5,838 nt of DNA from Chloroflexota bacterium (GCA_028287605.1 JAQBPI010000247.1:1-5838); one strand, 5' to 3'. Positions 1 to 5,838 are shown, counted from the stretch's first letter. Notes: generated by a model not told the origin, from the letters alone. Numbers and translations: made by a program.

Positions 1-1
1 G

Positions 2-88
2 GCGGCGGGTGCGCAGGACGATCAGACCGGCACCGAGAGATACGGCGACGGCGAGAAACGACCAGGGTGGGCGGACCCGCCGGCGCTC
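2..88 (-). other. possible membrane-helix reading frame at window edge, partial
   Basis: Immediately after the stop of the 101-residue gene, one minus-strand frame reads RPPWSFLAVAVSLGAGLIVL followed by RTRR. This is a hydrophobic stretch of about 17 residues flanked by basic residues, as in a membrane helix with positive-inside anchors. The frame is open to the window edge. I find no ATG, GTG or TTG start in it before an upstream stop at 113-115. It would therefore need a start outside the usual set, or a frameshift linking it to the preceding gene. It could be the start of a small membrane protein co-transcribed with the 101-residue gene, a frameshifted C-terminal anchor of that gene, or chance in GC-rich DNA. 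Weak call. Confidence 0.2.
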
Positions 89-392
89 AGGACCCCGCGA
101 TCGCCGCGTCGATCATCGCCTCGAGGACGGCGGGACCCTCTCCCGCAGAGGTGAGGTCGACGACCACAGGGTCGCCTGGTATCACCGTGCTCGAGAACCA
201 CGCGCAGCACTCGGCCTCAAGGGCGAGCAGGCCGCGGAGCGTCCTCTCGACGCCAGGGGTCACCAGAAGGCGGACGCCGTCCGGCCGGCGCTCACGGGAC
301 ACCAGACCAGCGGAGAGCAGTGTGCGCCAGGCTTGTGCCCGGTCGGCGAAGGCGGGCGGGGTGAGGGCGCAGGCGATCGGTAGAGGGTCCAT
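87..392 (-). CDS. small conserved-type protein with ECC motif (101 aa), function unknown
   Basis: This is an intact small cytoplasmic-looking protein with no signal peptide or membrane helix. It starts MDPLPIACAL with Cys8 and has a central helix ending in Glu61-Cys62-Cys63-Ala-Trp-Phe, then a beta-rich tail. From memory, the layout (an N-terminal PIxC, then an 'EAECCAW' helix, then a strand of alternating valines) resembles short proteins found next to MerR-type regulators and metal-resistance genes in actinobacteria. Three cysteines could bind a soft metal, but this is inference and no function is established here. The ATG at 392 is preceded by GGGGGA at a spacing of about 8 bases, which supports the start. 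The MFS pseudogene lies 226 bases upstream on the same strand, so the two may once have formed one unit. Confidence 0.7.
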   Translation of the reverse strand: MDPLPIACALTPPAFADRAQAWRTLLSAGLVSRERRPDGVRLLVTPGVERTLRGLLALEAECCAWFSSTVIPGDPVVVDLTSAGEGPAVLEAMIDAAIAGS

Positions 393-618
393 CGACGTTG
401 TCCCCCAGTATGGACTTCGCTGCGTCCGGCAGCAGGGTGAAGACAGTCGTGCGCGGACGCCGTGGTCTCATCACAGAAGGCGCCGGAGCCGTTGACCATG
501 GCCTTCGACGACGACTGGCCGCAGTCGCCGCCGTTCTCGCCTCTGGACGGCGGTGAGGACGCGGGGAACCAGGCGCATCCCAGTGGCCTGATCGCCGGGC
601 CCCTCTCGATGGGTGAAG
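393..618. other. intergenic region between MFS remnant and 101-aa gene
   Basis: I see no convincing coding sequence here. A 6-bp perfect hairpin, CGACTG-GCCG-CAGTCG, lies at 512-527 but has no T-run on either side, so I do not call it a terminator. On the minus strand CATACT lies just upstream of the GGGGGA ribosome site of the 101-residue gene and could be a -10-like hexamer, but no matching -35 stands out. Confidence 0.35.
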
Positions 619-1855
619 TCAAGCTCGCCCTTGGCGACCGCTGGCTGTTGGGCTGCCACGCAGGAACAGGAGTCCGACCAGTGCCACCAGCATCCAGCCC
701 GCCAGGTAGACAAAGGCCACGAACGGCGAGACGACGGTCCACAGCAGGCCTGCGATCGCGCTCGCCGCAAAGTTGCCCAGGCTCTGGACGGCGGCAAGGA
801 GGCCGAACGCCGAACCGCGCAGGCTGGGGGCGGCCAGCGAGGCGACGGCCGCGTGCTCGGCGGTCTCGATGCAGCCGATGGCGACGCCGGCGATGAGGAA
901 GGAGATGAGCAGAACCAAGATGCCTCCGGCCAGCGCGAACCCGAGATACGCGGCGAAGAAGGCGGCGACGCCGGCGATGAGGACGAGGACATGTCCACGC
1001 CGGTCGGCCCAGCGACCCGCCGGGATGCTGGCCGCGGTCGCCGCCACGTTGTACGCCGTGTAGAGAACGAGCGCGATCTCCGCGGCGGCCTTGGTGCCGT
1101 GAGCGGGAGTGAACTCCTGGGTGGCGCGGAGGATGAAGAGGGTGGCCGCCACATTGCCCAGCTCGAAGGCACCGACGGCGATGAGCAACCGCCCAAGCCG
1201 ACCTTTGAGAACCGGCCGCACCTGAAGTCGGATCGGCTGACGCACGCGATTCGTCGGCGCCGCGTGTGCCGGATGGCGTAGAGGATGGCCCCGGTCGCCA
1301 GCAGCCCGGGGATCACCGAGATCAGGTGGCGCTGCGGACACTGACGGCGGCCACCAGGGCGAGCGCCAGGAGCGGCCCACCGATGGCGCCCAGGTTGTCC
1401 ATGAATCGCTCGAAGCCGTAGGCGCGCCCGTATGCGGTCGGCGCCACCACGTCCGCGAGGAGGGCGTTGCGAGCAGGGACACGCAGCCCGCGGGATGCCC
1501 AGGCTCCAGCCCGAAGCACACCCACCTGCCACGCTGCCGTGGCGCCTCCGATCAGGCTCGACAGGACGGCCGTGCTGGTGTAGCCGCCCACCGCGGCGGC
1601 CCGCCGGCGGACGGGATCGTCGGCCAGCGCACCACCACCAAGGCGCGCCACTCCGGCGAGGCCGTCGGCGATGCCCTCGATCAGCCCCAGCGCGCTCGCC
1701 GACGCCCCCAGGGTAGTGCTCAGCAAAGCGGGAAGCAGCGCGGTGAGAACCTCGTGTCCGAGGTCGGACAGGAGGCTGGCGGCACCGATGCCGCGCCCCC
1801 CCGGTGTCAGCCAGGGCTGGCCGTGTTCGGGAGCGTGCGTCGTCGCCTTGGCCAC
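619..1855 (-). pseudogene. major facilitator superfamily transporter, twice frameshifted
   Basis: This is a drug/solute MFS permease of the inner membrane, substrate unknown. It reads in three successive frames. GTG 1855 begins a frame with hydrophobic helices such as LLSDLGHEVLTALLPALLST and the cytoplasmic loop GGGALADDPVRRR, a form of the MFS signature between helices 2 and 3. This frame stops at 1322-1324. Homology resumes in the next frame as LISVIPGLLATGAILYAIRH. It switches again near 1256-1266 to a third frame running through PAGRWADRRGHVLVLIAG (second-half signature loop) to the TGA at 619-621. The span is 1237 bases. One extra base at each switch makes 1239, exactly 413 codons, the usual size for the family. 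Each switch fits a single missing base. Either the gene is dead or the bases were lost in sequencing. The GTG start is uncertain because the frame stays open upstream without an ATG. Confidence 0.82.
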
Positions 1856-1862
1856 CTGCCCG

Positions 1863-1911
1863 AGTATGCCGATACGGCGCCACCGACGGCTCCCGCCGGT
1901 GGCGAGGCGCC
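1863..1911 (-). promoter_or_regulatory. possible leaderless promoter and inverted repeat before the MFS start
   Basis: On the minus strand CATACT (1868-1863) ends 7 bases before GTG 1855. That is the spacing expected of a -10 box for a leaderless transcript, which is common in actinobacteria. Just upstream is an inverted repeat bounded by GGCGCC at 1876-1881 and 1906-1911, with inner arms CACCG (1881-1885) and CGGTG (1897-1901). It could be an operator or a structured remnant. No clear -35 hexamer is visible. GC-rich DNA makes such arms common, so this is tentative. Confidence 0.25.
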
Positions 1912-2005
1912 GGTCATGCCGGCCTTCCAGCTCGGCGATGATCTCGGCGGTCGCCTGCTGGATCCGGCCACCGGATGTCCTGATCGCAGTGACCGCCTCC
2001 TCGGT
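1895..2005 (-). pseudogene. possible C-terminal remnant of a MarR-like or similar regulator
   Basis: The minus-strand frame that leads into the MFS start reads TEEAVTAIRTSG, then RIQQATAEIIAELEGRHDRR, then LATG. It looks amphipathic and helical. The pattern resembles the end of a winged-helix regulator, where 'LTxxG' is followed by the long last helix and a '...RLA' ending. There is no start codon and no DNA-binding domain, so at most this is a tail fragment. Such a regulator just upstream of an efflux MFS gene would make sense as its repressor. The match rests on pattern memory only. It could equally be an open frame in GC-rich DNA. It ends about where the sensor-kinase homology on the other strand begins. 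Confidence 0.22.
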
Positions 2006-2007
2006 GC

Positions 2008-2208
2008 ACGGTCGCCGTCCACCTGCGTGACGAAGTGCTCGAGCTCTCGATCAGCGACGATGGCATGGGAGGGGCCGATCCGGCACACGGTTCCGGACTC
2101 ATCGGTCTCACCCACCGTGTCAACGCGATCGGGGGGACGATCGAGGTGGTGAGCCCCAAAGGCAGGGGAACCACCCTCATCGTCAGGCTTCCGTGCACCG
2201 GAAGGTAG
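2008..2208 (+). pseudogene. sensor histidine kinase, C-terminal ATPase fragment (NarL/HisKA_3 type)
   Basis: About 66 residues read TVAVHLRDEVLELSIS, then DDGMGGADPAHGSGLIGLTH, RVNAIGGTIEVVSPKGRGTT and LIVRLP before TAG 2206-2208. This is the end of a GHKL/HATPase_c domain. DDGMGG is the G1 box, GSGLIGLTHRV the G2-type glycine loop, and GGTIEVVSPKGRGT the final hairpin. The spacing matches two-component kinases that pair with NarL-type response regulators. The N-box, the dimerisation/phospho-His region and the sensor part are all missing, and no start codon or ribosome site lies upstream in this frame. Just upstream, TASSV in another frame would join on smoothly ('TASSV-TVAVHL') if one base (C at about 2007) were removed. 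The homology may therefore extend a few codons further back. No response regulator gene follows. Confidence 0.8.
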
Positions 2209-2280
2209 CCGCCACCCGGAGGCTCGGCCCAGGGTCATCCTCGCGCAGACCGATGACCGGATGCGGGCTGCCGGGCGCGC

Positions 2281-2313
2281 GAGGGCCCGGCACCCCAGGG
2301 GTGCCGGGCCCTC
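2281..2313 (-). terminator. hairpin terminator of the catalase gene
   Basis: GAGGGCCCGGCACCC (2281-2295) pairs perfectly with GGGTGCCGGGCCCTC (2299-2313), giving a 15-bp stem with a three-base CAG loop. It starts about 20 bases beyond the catalase stop codon. There is no T-run on either side, which is usual for terminators in high-GC actinobacteria. The stem is symmetric, so it could also stop transcription coming from the kinase remnant on the plus strand. Confidence 0.8.
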
Positions 2314-2333
2314 CGTGTCAGTTGATCCGATGG

Positions 2334-3866
2334 TCAGACGTTGACGGGCGCTGCGGCGCGGACCTTGTTGACCTCCTGCTCGGCCGAGGTCGGCTGGCTC
2401 CCGACCTGCCCGGCGCGCACGCCCTTCTCGACGCGGTCGCCCAGGTCCTTGTCCACGTTGCGGAAGTACCAGAAGGCACGCTGCAGCACCTTCTCGCTCA
2501 CCCCGTTGAGCAGCACGCCGACGATGTTGCTCACCAGCCTGTCGCGGCCGGCGTCGTCCATCACCGTGCGCACGAGGGTGCCGGCCTGGCCCCAGTCGTC
2601 GTCCTCGGCGTGCAGGGTGTAGGCGGCGTGCACCATGTCCCCGTCAGCGTGCCACCCCGCCACCTCGCCATAGCGCGCGACGTCGGCGCGCGGCCCGCCG
2701 TAGGAGTTCGGCACGTAGACCGGATCCGTCACGTTGTGGATCCGCATCACGCCGTCCTTGCTGTAGCTGCGCACCGGCACTCTCGGCGCGTTCACCGGGA
2801 TCTGCTGGTAGTTCACCCCGAGCCGGGCCCGATGCGCGTCGGAGTAGGAGAACACGCGCGCCTGCAGCATCTTGTCGGGGCTGACGCCGATGCCAGGCAC
2901 CAGGTTGTTGGGCTGGAAGGCGACCTGCTCGATCTCGGTGTGCATGTCGGTGGGGTTGCGATCCAGGATCATCTGCCCCACCTCGACCAGCGGGTAGTCG
3001 CTGTGCGGCCACACCTTGGTCAGATCGAAGGGATTGAAGCGGTAGGTCTTGGCGTCCTCGTAGGGCATGATCTGCATCTTGACGGTCCAGCTGGGGTGGT
3101 CACCCCGCTCGATGGTCTCGTACAGATCCCGGGTGTGGTAGTCGGTGTCGATGCCGACCATCCGATCGGCCTCGTCCTGGGTGAAGAACTCGATGCCCTG
3201 GTTGGTCTTGAGGTGATACTTCACCCAGAACTTCTGTCCCTTCGCGTTCATCCACATGTAGGTGTGGCTGGAGTAGCCGTTCATGTGCCGCCAGGTGCGC
3301 GGGATGCCCCGGTCGCCCATCAGCCAGGTGACCTGGTGGCAGGTCTCGGGCAGCAGGGTCCAGAAGTCGAACTGCATGTCGTTGGAACGCAGGTTGTTCC
3401 TGGCCAGGCGCTTCTGCGAGCGGATGAAGTGCTGGAAGTGCAGCGGATCCCTCACGAAGAAGACCGGCGTGGCGTTGCCGACCATGTCGTAGTTGCCTTC
3501 GCTGGTGTAGAACTTCAAGGAGAAGCCCCGCAGGTCGCGCCACGTGTCGGGGCTGCCCCGCTCGCCGGCCACTGTGGAGAAGCGGGCCACCATCTCGGTC
3601 GTGGCGCCCGGCTGGAAGAGGGCCGCCTTGGTGTAGGCGCTGACGTCGTGGGTCACCACGAAGCGGCCGAAGGCGCCACTCCCCTTGGCGTGCGGCTGAC
3701 GCTCGGTGATCCGCTCGCGGTTGAACTGCGCCATCTGCTCGATCAGGTAGTGATCGATCAGGACGATGGGCCCGTTGGGGCCCACGGTGAGGGAGTGCTC
3801 GTCGCTCTCGACGGGGATGCCGGCATCTGTCGTCAGCGTCGGCGGCGTGTCCTGCGGGTTCGTCAC
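2334..3866 (-). CDS. katA: monofunctional haem catalase (510 aa)
   Basis: This enzyme decomposes hydrogen peroxide to water and oxygen. It is cytoplasmic and normally a homotetramer with one haem per subunit. The full catalase core is present. The distal catalytic His59 lies in [10 protein letters not shown] (family form VHAKGAGAFG). Asn131 lies in [14 protein letters not shown], followed by the [10 protein letters not shown] region. Tyr341, the proximal haem ligand, lies in [17 protein letters not shown], four residues after Arg337. The length of about 500 residues fits small-subunit catalases, without the extra C-terminal domain of 750-residue forms. I chose GTG 3866 because a strong GAGGAGGA precedes it by 4 bases and the protein then starts [16 protein letters not shown], typical of the family. 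The frame stays open upstream to 4292, but that stretch has no catalase character. The gene has no frameshift or stop over 1.5 kb, unlike most of its neighbours. It seems to be transcribed alone, with its own terminator. Confidence 0.97.
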   Translation of the reverse strand: MTNPQDTPPTLTTDAGIPVESDEHSLTVGPNGPIVLIDHYLIEQMAQFNRERITERQPHAKGSGAFGRFVVTHDVSAYTKAALFQPGATTEMVARFSTVAGERGSPDTWRDLRGFSLKFYTSEGNYDMVGNATPVFFVRDPLHFQHFIRSQKRLARNNLRSNDMQFDFWTLLPETCHQVTWLMGDRGIPRTWRHMNGYSSHTYMWMNAKGQKFWVKYHLKTNQGIEFFTQDEADRMVGIDTDYHTRDLYETIERGDHPSWTVKMQIMPYEDAKTYRFNPFDLTKVWPHSDYPLVEVGQMILDRNPTDMHTEIEQVAFQPNNLVPGIGVSPDKMLQARVFSYSDAHRARLGVNYQQIPVNAPRVPVRSYSKDGVMRIHNVTDPVYVPNSYGGPRADVARYGEVAGWHADGDMVHAAYTLHAEDDDWGQAGTLVRTVMDDAGRDRLVSNIVGVLLNGVSEKVLQRAFWYFRNVDKDLGDRVEKGVRAGQVGSQPTSAEQEVNKVRAAAPVNV

Positions 3867-3870
3867 TGCA

Positions 3871-3878
3871 TCCTCCTC
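3871..3878 (-). promoter_or_regulatory. ribosome binding site of the catalase gene
   Basis: The minus strand reads GAGGAGGA, then TGCA, then GTG. This near-perfect Shine-Dalgarno sequence decides the GTG 3866 start. The ATG formed within GGATGCA (3871-3869) is out of frame and too close to the site to be used. Confidence 0.85.
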
Positions 3879-4021
3879 TGTGCGTCGACGAGGCCGGTCC
3901 TGGCGGTGGTTCACGACGATCCCGCTGCCTCCTTCCAGGACACGGCCTCCAACGCCTCGACTCACCAGTCTGTGCTGGGGAGTACCCATGATCGCCGAGG
4001 GCGGTCGTCCCGTCCACCCGG

Positions 4022-4051
4022 CTGGCGGGCAACCCGCATACTGCCCGCCGG
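4022..4051 (-). promoter_or_regulatory. inverted repeat upstream of catalase, candidate operator
   Basis: GGCGGGCA (4024-4031) and TGCCCGCC (4042-4049) form a perfect 8-bp inverted repeat with a 10-base spacer. One G-T and one C-G pair extend it to 10 pairs. It lies about 155 bases before the catalase GTG on the catalase strand side. The arm-spacer-arm layout (18-base centre-to-centre) suits a dimeric regulator covering two helical turns, but it could instead form a small RNA hairpin. It does not look like a Fur or OxyR site that I can name. Confidence 0.35.
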
Positions 4052-4098
4052 AACCTGAGGATCCCGGCGAGCACCAGGGCAGGACGGGCGCTGGCCAG

Positions 4099-4124
4099 TT
4101 TGCCTCAGCGAACCGTGTGGCAAA
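4099..4124. promoter_or_regulatory. TTTGCC-N14-GGCAAA inverted repeat, candidate protein site
   Basis: TTTGCC (4099-4104) and GGCAAA (4119-4124) form a perfect 6-bp inverted repeat with 14 bases between the arms. With a two-base bulge it extends to CAGTTTGCC and GGCAAAGACTG. The A/T-containing arms stand out in GC-rich DNA. The repeat sits between the divergent catalase and aquaporin remnant, so it could have served either promoter. No regulator family is assigned. Confidence 0.3.
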
Positions 4125-4239
4125 GACTGTGTGGTCGCGAATCGACGATGCGGAGGAGATCTGACGGGACCACGGAGAGGATCGACGTGCTGGGGCAGGG
4201 CGGCGCCGAGCGCGCCCGTGTCCGGGAAGCGGGTGCGGT

Positions 4240-4540
4240 GTGATCGACGCCGGTGGGCACATCTCCGGCGGCCACTTCAATCCTGCCGTCACGCTGGCGG
4301 CGCTGGTCTGAGGCCGGATCGGGCTGGGTGACGCGGCCGGGTACTGGATCGCACAGCTCGCTGACCGGCATGCTCGCCGCGGCGGCCGTCCGCTGGGCGG
4401 TCTCCCCGACGCTGGTCAAGACTCCGACGCCTTCCGGTCACGGGCTCGCGGCAGTCTTCATCGCCGAGCTGGTGTTCACCTTCGCCCTGACCTACGTCAT
4501 GCTCAACGTCGCCACCAGCAAGGACCACCCGAACAACTCC
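4240..4540 (+). pseudogene. aquaporin (MIP family) remnant, first half only
   Basis: Aquaporins form water or small-solute channels with two NPA half-helices. Here [20 protein letters not shown] (4240-4299) contains the first NPA motif, then AALV, a TGA at 4309-4311, and [17 protein letters not shown]. One surplus base near 4363-4369 then shifts the frame to [11 protein letters not shown]. The next helix reads HGLAAVFIAELVFTFALTYV, then MLNVATSKDHPNNS to 4540. Family members continue with a segment like 'FYGLAIGFT' and a second NPA motif. Here the sequence changes abruptly to integrase. The N-terminal helix before the first NPA is also missing, along with any start codon. The TGA replaces what is usually arginine and could come from CGA by one transition. 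The channel cannot be functional. Confidence 0.82.
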
Positions 4541-5211
4541 GACAAGGGCAAATACGTCGGCTGGAAGCCAGCCACCTACGACACTGCCGACAGCTACTGC
4601 CGCACCCACATCCTCCTCGCCCTCGGGGCGGTGAAACTCTCCGGGCTCAACGTCGGCCTCCTCGACGACTTCCTCCGAACCAAGGTCGGCACCGTCTCCG
4701 AGTCGACGAGGGATCACATCCGGAGCATTCTCTGCCAGATCTGCGAGTGCGAGTGGGCCACCGGCCGCGACATCATCCTCAAGAATTACGCGAAGTACAC
4801 GGCGCCGATCACCGTGCCGAAGTACGAGCCCACCGTCCCGGCACCGGGTCAGGCACGGCGCCTGCTCGACGCCGCGTGAGCGCACCCGCTCGGCGGCGTG
4901 GTCATCATCGGCATCCTGACCGGGATGCGCGAGGGCGAGATTCTCGGGCTGCTCTGGAGCAAGATCCGCGACGGCGAGCTGGTCGTGGACACCACCCTCA
5001 CCCGGGTGCGGGGCGGCCGCACCAAGGGCGGACTCCGGAACAGCCCTACGAACAAGACCGACAACCCGCGCAGCCAGCCGGTGGTCGACGTGATCCAGCG
5101 AGTGCTCGACATCGGCCGCGCCGTCCAGGCCGAGGACGAGCGAGCCTGCCCGGAGTGGCGATGGCAAGACACCGACTACATCTTCACGACGTCGGGGCGG
5201 TCACCACTCCA
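4541..5211 (+). pseudogene. tyrosine recombinase (phage-type integrase) fragment lacking both ends
   Basis: Such enzymes insert and excise phages and integrative elements. The core-binding (SAM-like) domain is visible as TADSYCRTHILLALGAVKLS, then GLNVGLLDDFLRTKVGTVS and STRDHIRSILCQICECEWAT, ending QARRLLDAA. A TGA at 4877-4879 interrupts, and the same frame carries on without a shift: AHPLGGVVIIGILTGMREGE, then ILGLLWSKI. This begins the catalytic domain, with the first catalytic Arg (codon 4928-4930) in TGMREGEI. The beta-hairpin Lys is probably Lys 5054-5056 in NKTDNPRSQPVV. The end DTDYIFTTSGR is near where 'FPTRxGTP' would stand. The second half of the active site (HxxR, H/W and the nucleophilic Tyr) is missing. 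The amino-terminal arm-binding domain is replaced by the aquaporin. CGA would fit at the stop. This is a dead enzyme and strong evidence for a former mobile element. Confidence 0.85.
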
Positions 5212-5232
5212 GGGCCGCGATCGACCGGGCCC

Positions 5233-5709
5233 GGGGAGAAGGTCCACCGGCGCCGCATCGAGAGCGAGGCGCGGGCGAAGCTGGAGCGACAGCGCATCCG
5301 CATCGTCGAGCCGCCCAGCGGCTACGACTTCGCCGCCTCGAGCACCACCCGCCAGATCGGCAGCGGGTCGCGAGCGCTGCACGTCGACGTCCCGCAGCAC
5401 CGCAAGGAGCCCTGCCACGCCGCGTACCTCAACCCCTGGGCACGGTCGGCGAAGGATGCGGTCGTCCACGCCTGCACCGACGTTCGCCGGCACGCGGCCG
5501 ACCCGGACGCCGGGGTGGACCCACACCTGCGGCTGAGCCCGGATGAGGCGAAGCAGCAGCGCACCGAGAAGCGGGCCCAGAACAAGGCCTGGCGCCAGTC
5601 CCACGCCGGCCGCCGCGAGGCGGCGATGAGGAGGCTCTCCGACTTCGACGACGGCGAGGGCATCGCCCGCCTCGTCGAGGAGATCGTCGGCGGTCAGGTC
5701 GACCGATGA
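5233..5709 (+). pseudogene. ParB/RepB-like partition protein, C-terminal fragment
   Basis: The frame ending at TGA 5707-5709 reads GEKVHRRRIESEARAKLERQ, then RIRIVEPPSGYDFAA. Further on are PCHAAYLNPWARSAKDAVVH, ACTDVRRHAAD, LSPDEAKQQRTEKRAQNKAW and RQSHAGRREAAMRRLSDFDD. From memory this matches the C-terminal region of long ParB-type proteins on actinobacterial plasmids and integrative elements. In those, a basic helix with '...LRVIExP' precedes a 'CPGHAAY ... VCTDxxxHG' segment and an 'NNKAWxxAxxVRRxWL' helix. The Cys-His and Cys-His pairs are suggestive of a metal site, but this is inference. The ParB nuclease-like domain (GERR motif) and the HTH domain are absent, and the same frame upstream is only the shadow of the integrase. 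There is no start codon with a ribosome site. I read this as a truncated gene, placed next to the integrase by a deletion. Confidence 0.62.
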
Positions 5710-5756
5710 CGCCGTGCTCGCCCTAGCGTGACTTTCCGCTCTCTATGAGCGAAGAG

Positions 5757-5785
5757 GGGCTCGACCGGGTGTCCGGGCCCTTTTT
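5757..5785 (+). terminator. rho-independent-type terminator after the ParB fragment
   Basis: GGGC (5757-5760), a TCGA bulge, CCGG (5765-5768), a GTGT loop, CCGG (5773-5776) and GCCC (5777-5780) fold into an 8-pair GC stem with a one-sided bulge. It is followed directly by TTTTT (5781-5785). A T-run is rare in this GC-rich window, which strengthens the call. It begins 48 bases after the ParB stop on the same strand. Confidence 0.65.
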
Positions 5786-5838
5786 CGTATTCGAGGCGTG
5801 GGCTGAGGTGGGGTGGTCAGCGTCGTACCTGAATTCGG
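5786..5838. other. window end, no feature recognised
   Basis: The last 53 bases hold no recognisable gene start, repeat or RNA. An EcoRI-type GAATTC occurs at 5831-5836. It could be chance or a cloning/contig boundary, and this cannot be decided here. Confidence 0.3.

Larger units (their letters stand above)
3867..4239. other. catalase upstream region without a recognisable gene
   Basis: Frames are open here on both strands, but none shows a motif, a hydrophobic pattern or a family I recognise. The region holds the catalase ribosome site, two inverted repeats (4022-4051 and 4099-4124) and presumably the catalase promoter. I could not identify clear -35 and -10 hexamers. Near 4171-4189 on the plus strand, GGAGAGG precedes a GTG, but that frame ends after 18 codons at 4241-4243 and I do not call it a gene. 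If the aquaporin once had its N-terminus here, it is no longer readable. Confidence 0.5.

Noticed and set aside
462..620. Plus-strand reading starting MAFDDDWPQSPPFSPLDGG as a small gene.
   Set aside because: It has no ribosome site or known motif and runs on as the antisense of the MFS tail. It is probably chance.
471..1883. A 470-codon minus-strand open frame over the MFS gene.
   Set aside because: Only its short middle part (about 1262-1334) shows transporter sequence. The rest is Arg/Ser/Pro-rich frame shadow of the other two MFS frames.
2193..4058. A 621-codon open frame on the plus strand opposite the catalase gene.
   Set aside because: It is rich in Val, His, Leu and Gly in a pattern typical of the antisense of a GC-rich gene. 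It has no family motif and lies fully over a certain catalase gene.
4187..4243. GTG with an upstream GGAGAGG as a start for the aquaporin.
   Set aside because: The frame stops after 18 codons, shows no aquaporin-like helix and is out of frame with the NPA segment.
3867..4292. A longer catalase with an N-terminal extension of about 142 residues.
   Set aside because: The extension has no catalase similarity or targeting pattern, and a strong ribosome site marks GTG 3866.
4289..5167. A 292-codon minus-strand open frame opposite aquaporin and integrase.
   Set aside because: Composition is that of an antisense shadow, while the opposite strand carries clear aquaporin and integrase motifs.
2249..5710. 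Shared GACCGATGAC at about 2249-2258 and 5701-5710 as possible attachment-site repeats.
   Set aside because: Ten bases is too short to stand out in GC-rich DNA of this length, and no tRNA or longer core accompanies it.
1..5838. CRISPR arrays, tRNA or rRNA genes, IS terminal repeats.
   Set aside because: I saw no regularly spaced repeats, no tRNA-like arm set, no rRNA segments and no transposase with flanking inverted repeats. The mobile-element evidence is limited to the integrase and ParB fragments.

Overview
The window is very GC-rich, with G or C dominating third codon positions, GTG starts alongside ATG, and long open frames on the non-coding strand. Together with protein relatives that I know from actinomycetes (a plasmid-type ParB C-terminus, a small Cys-Cys protein of metal-resistance loci, a NarL-type histidine kinase), this suggests a high-GC actinobacterium. 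I cannot name a genus. The integrase and ParB remains point to an integrated mobile element or a plasmid.

Layout. (1) 1-392, minus strand: a possible membrane-segment reading cut by the window edge, preceded by an intact 101-residue protein with an ECC motif (87-392). (2) 619-1855, minus: a 12-helix-type major facilitator transporter whose homology runs through three frames. Adding one base at each of two places would restore a protein of about 412 residues. (3) 1895-2208: two remnants on opposite strands that abut at about 2005/2008, a weak regulator-like tail (minus) and the clear C-terminal ATPase end of a two-component sensor kinase (plus). (4) 2334-3866, minus: a complete monofunctional haem catalase of 510 residues with a strong ribosome binding site, a 15-bp hairpin terminator, and a 320-base upstream region with two inverted repeats. 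(5) 4240-5709, plus: three gene pieces in a row. The first half of an aquaporin is joined in frame to a tyrosine integrase lacking both ends, and that abuts the C-terminal part of a ParB-like protein. A hairpin with a T-run follows at 5757-5785.

Only the catalase and the 101-residue protein look intact. The rest appears to be a gene graveyard or recombination scar around a preserved oxidative-stress gene. The catalase is free of defects over 1.5 kb, which argues against uniformly poor sequence quality, although individual indels could still be errors. I see no convincing new multi-gene system. The most interesting points are the aquaporin-integrase in-frame chimera, the repeated TGA codons where arginine CGA would fit, and the sharp junctions between unrelated gene pieces.
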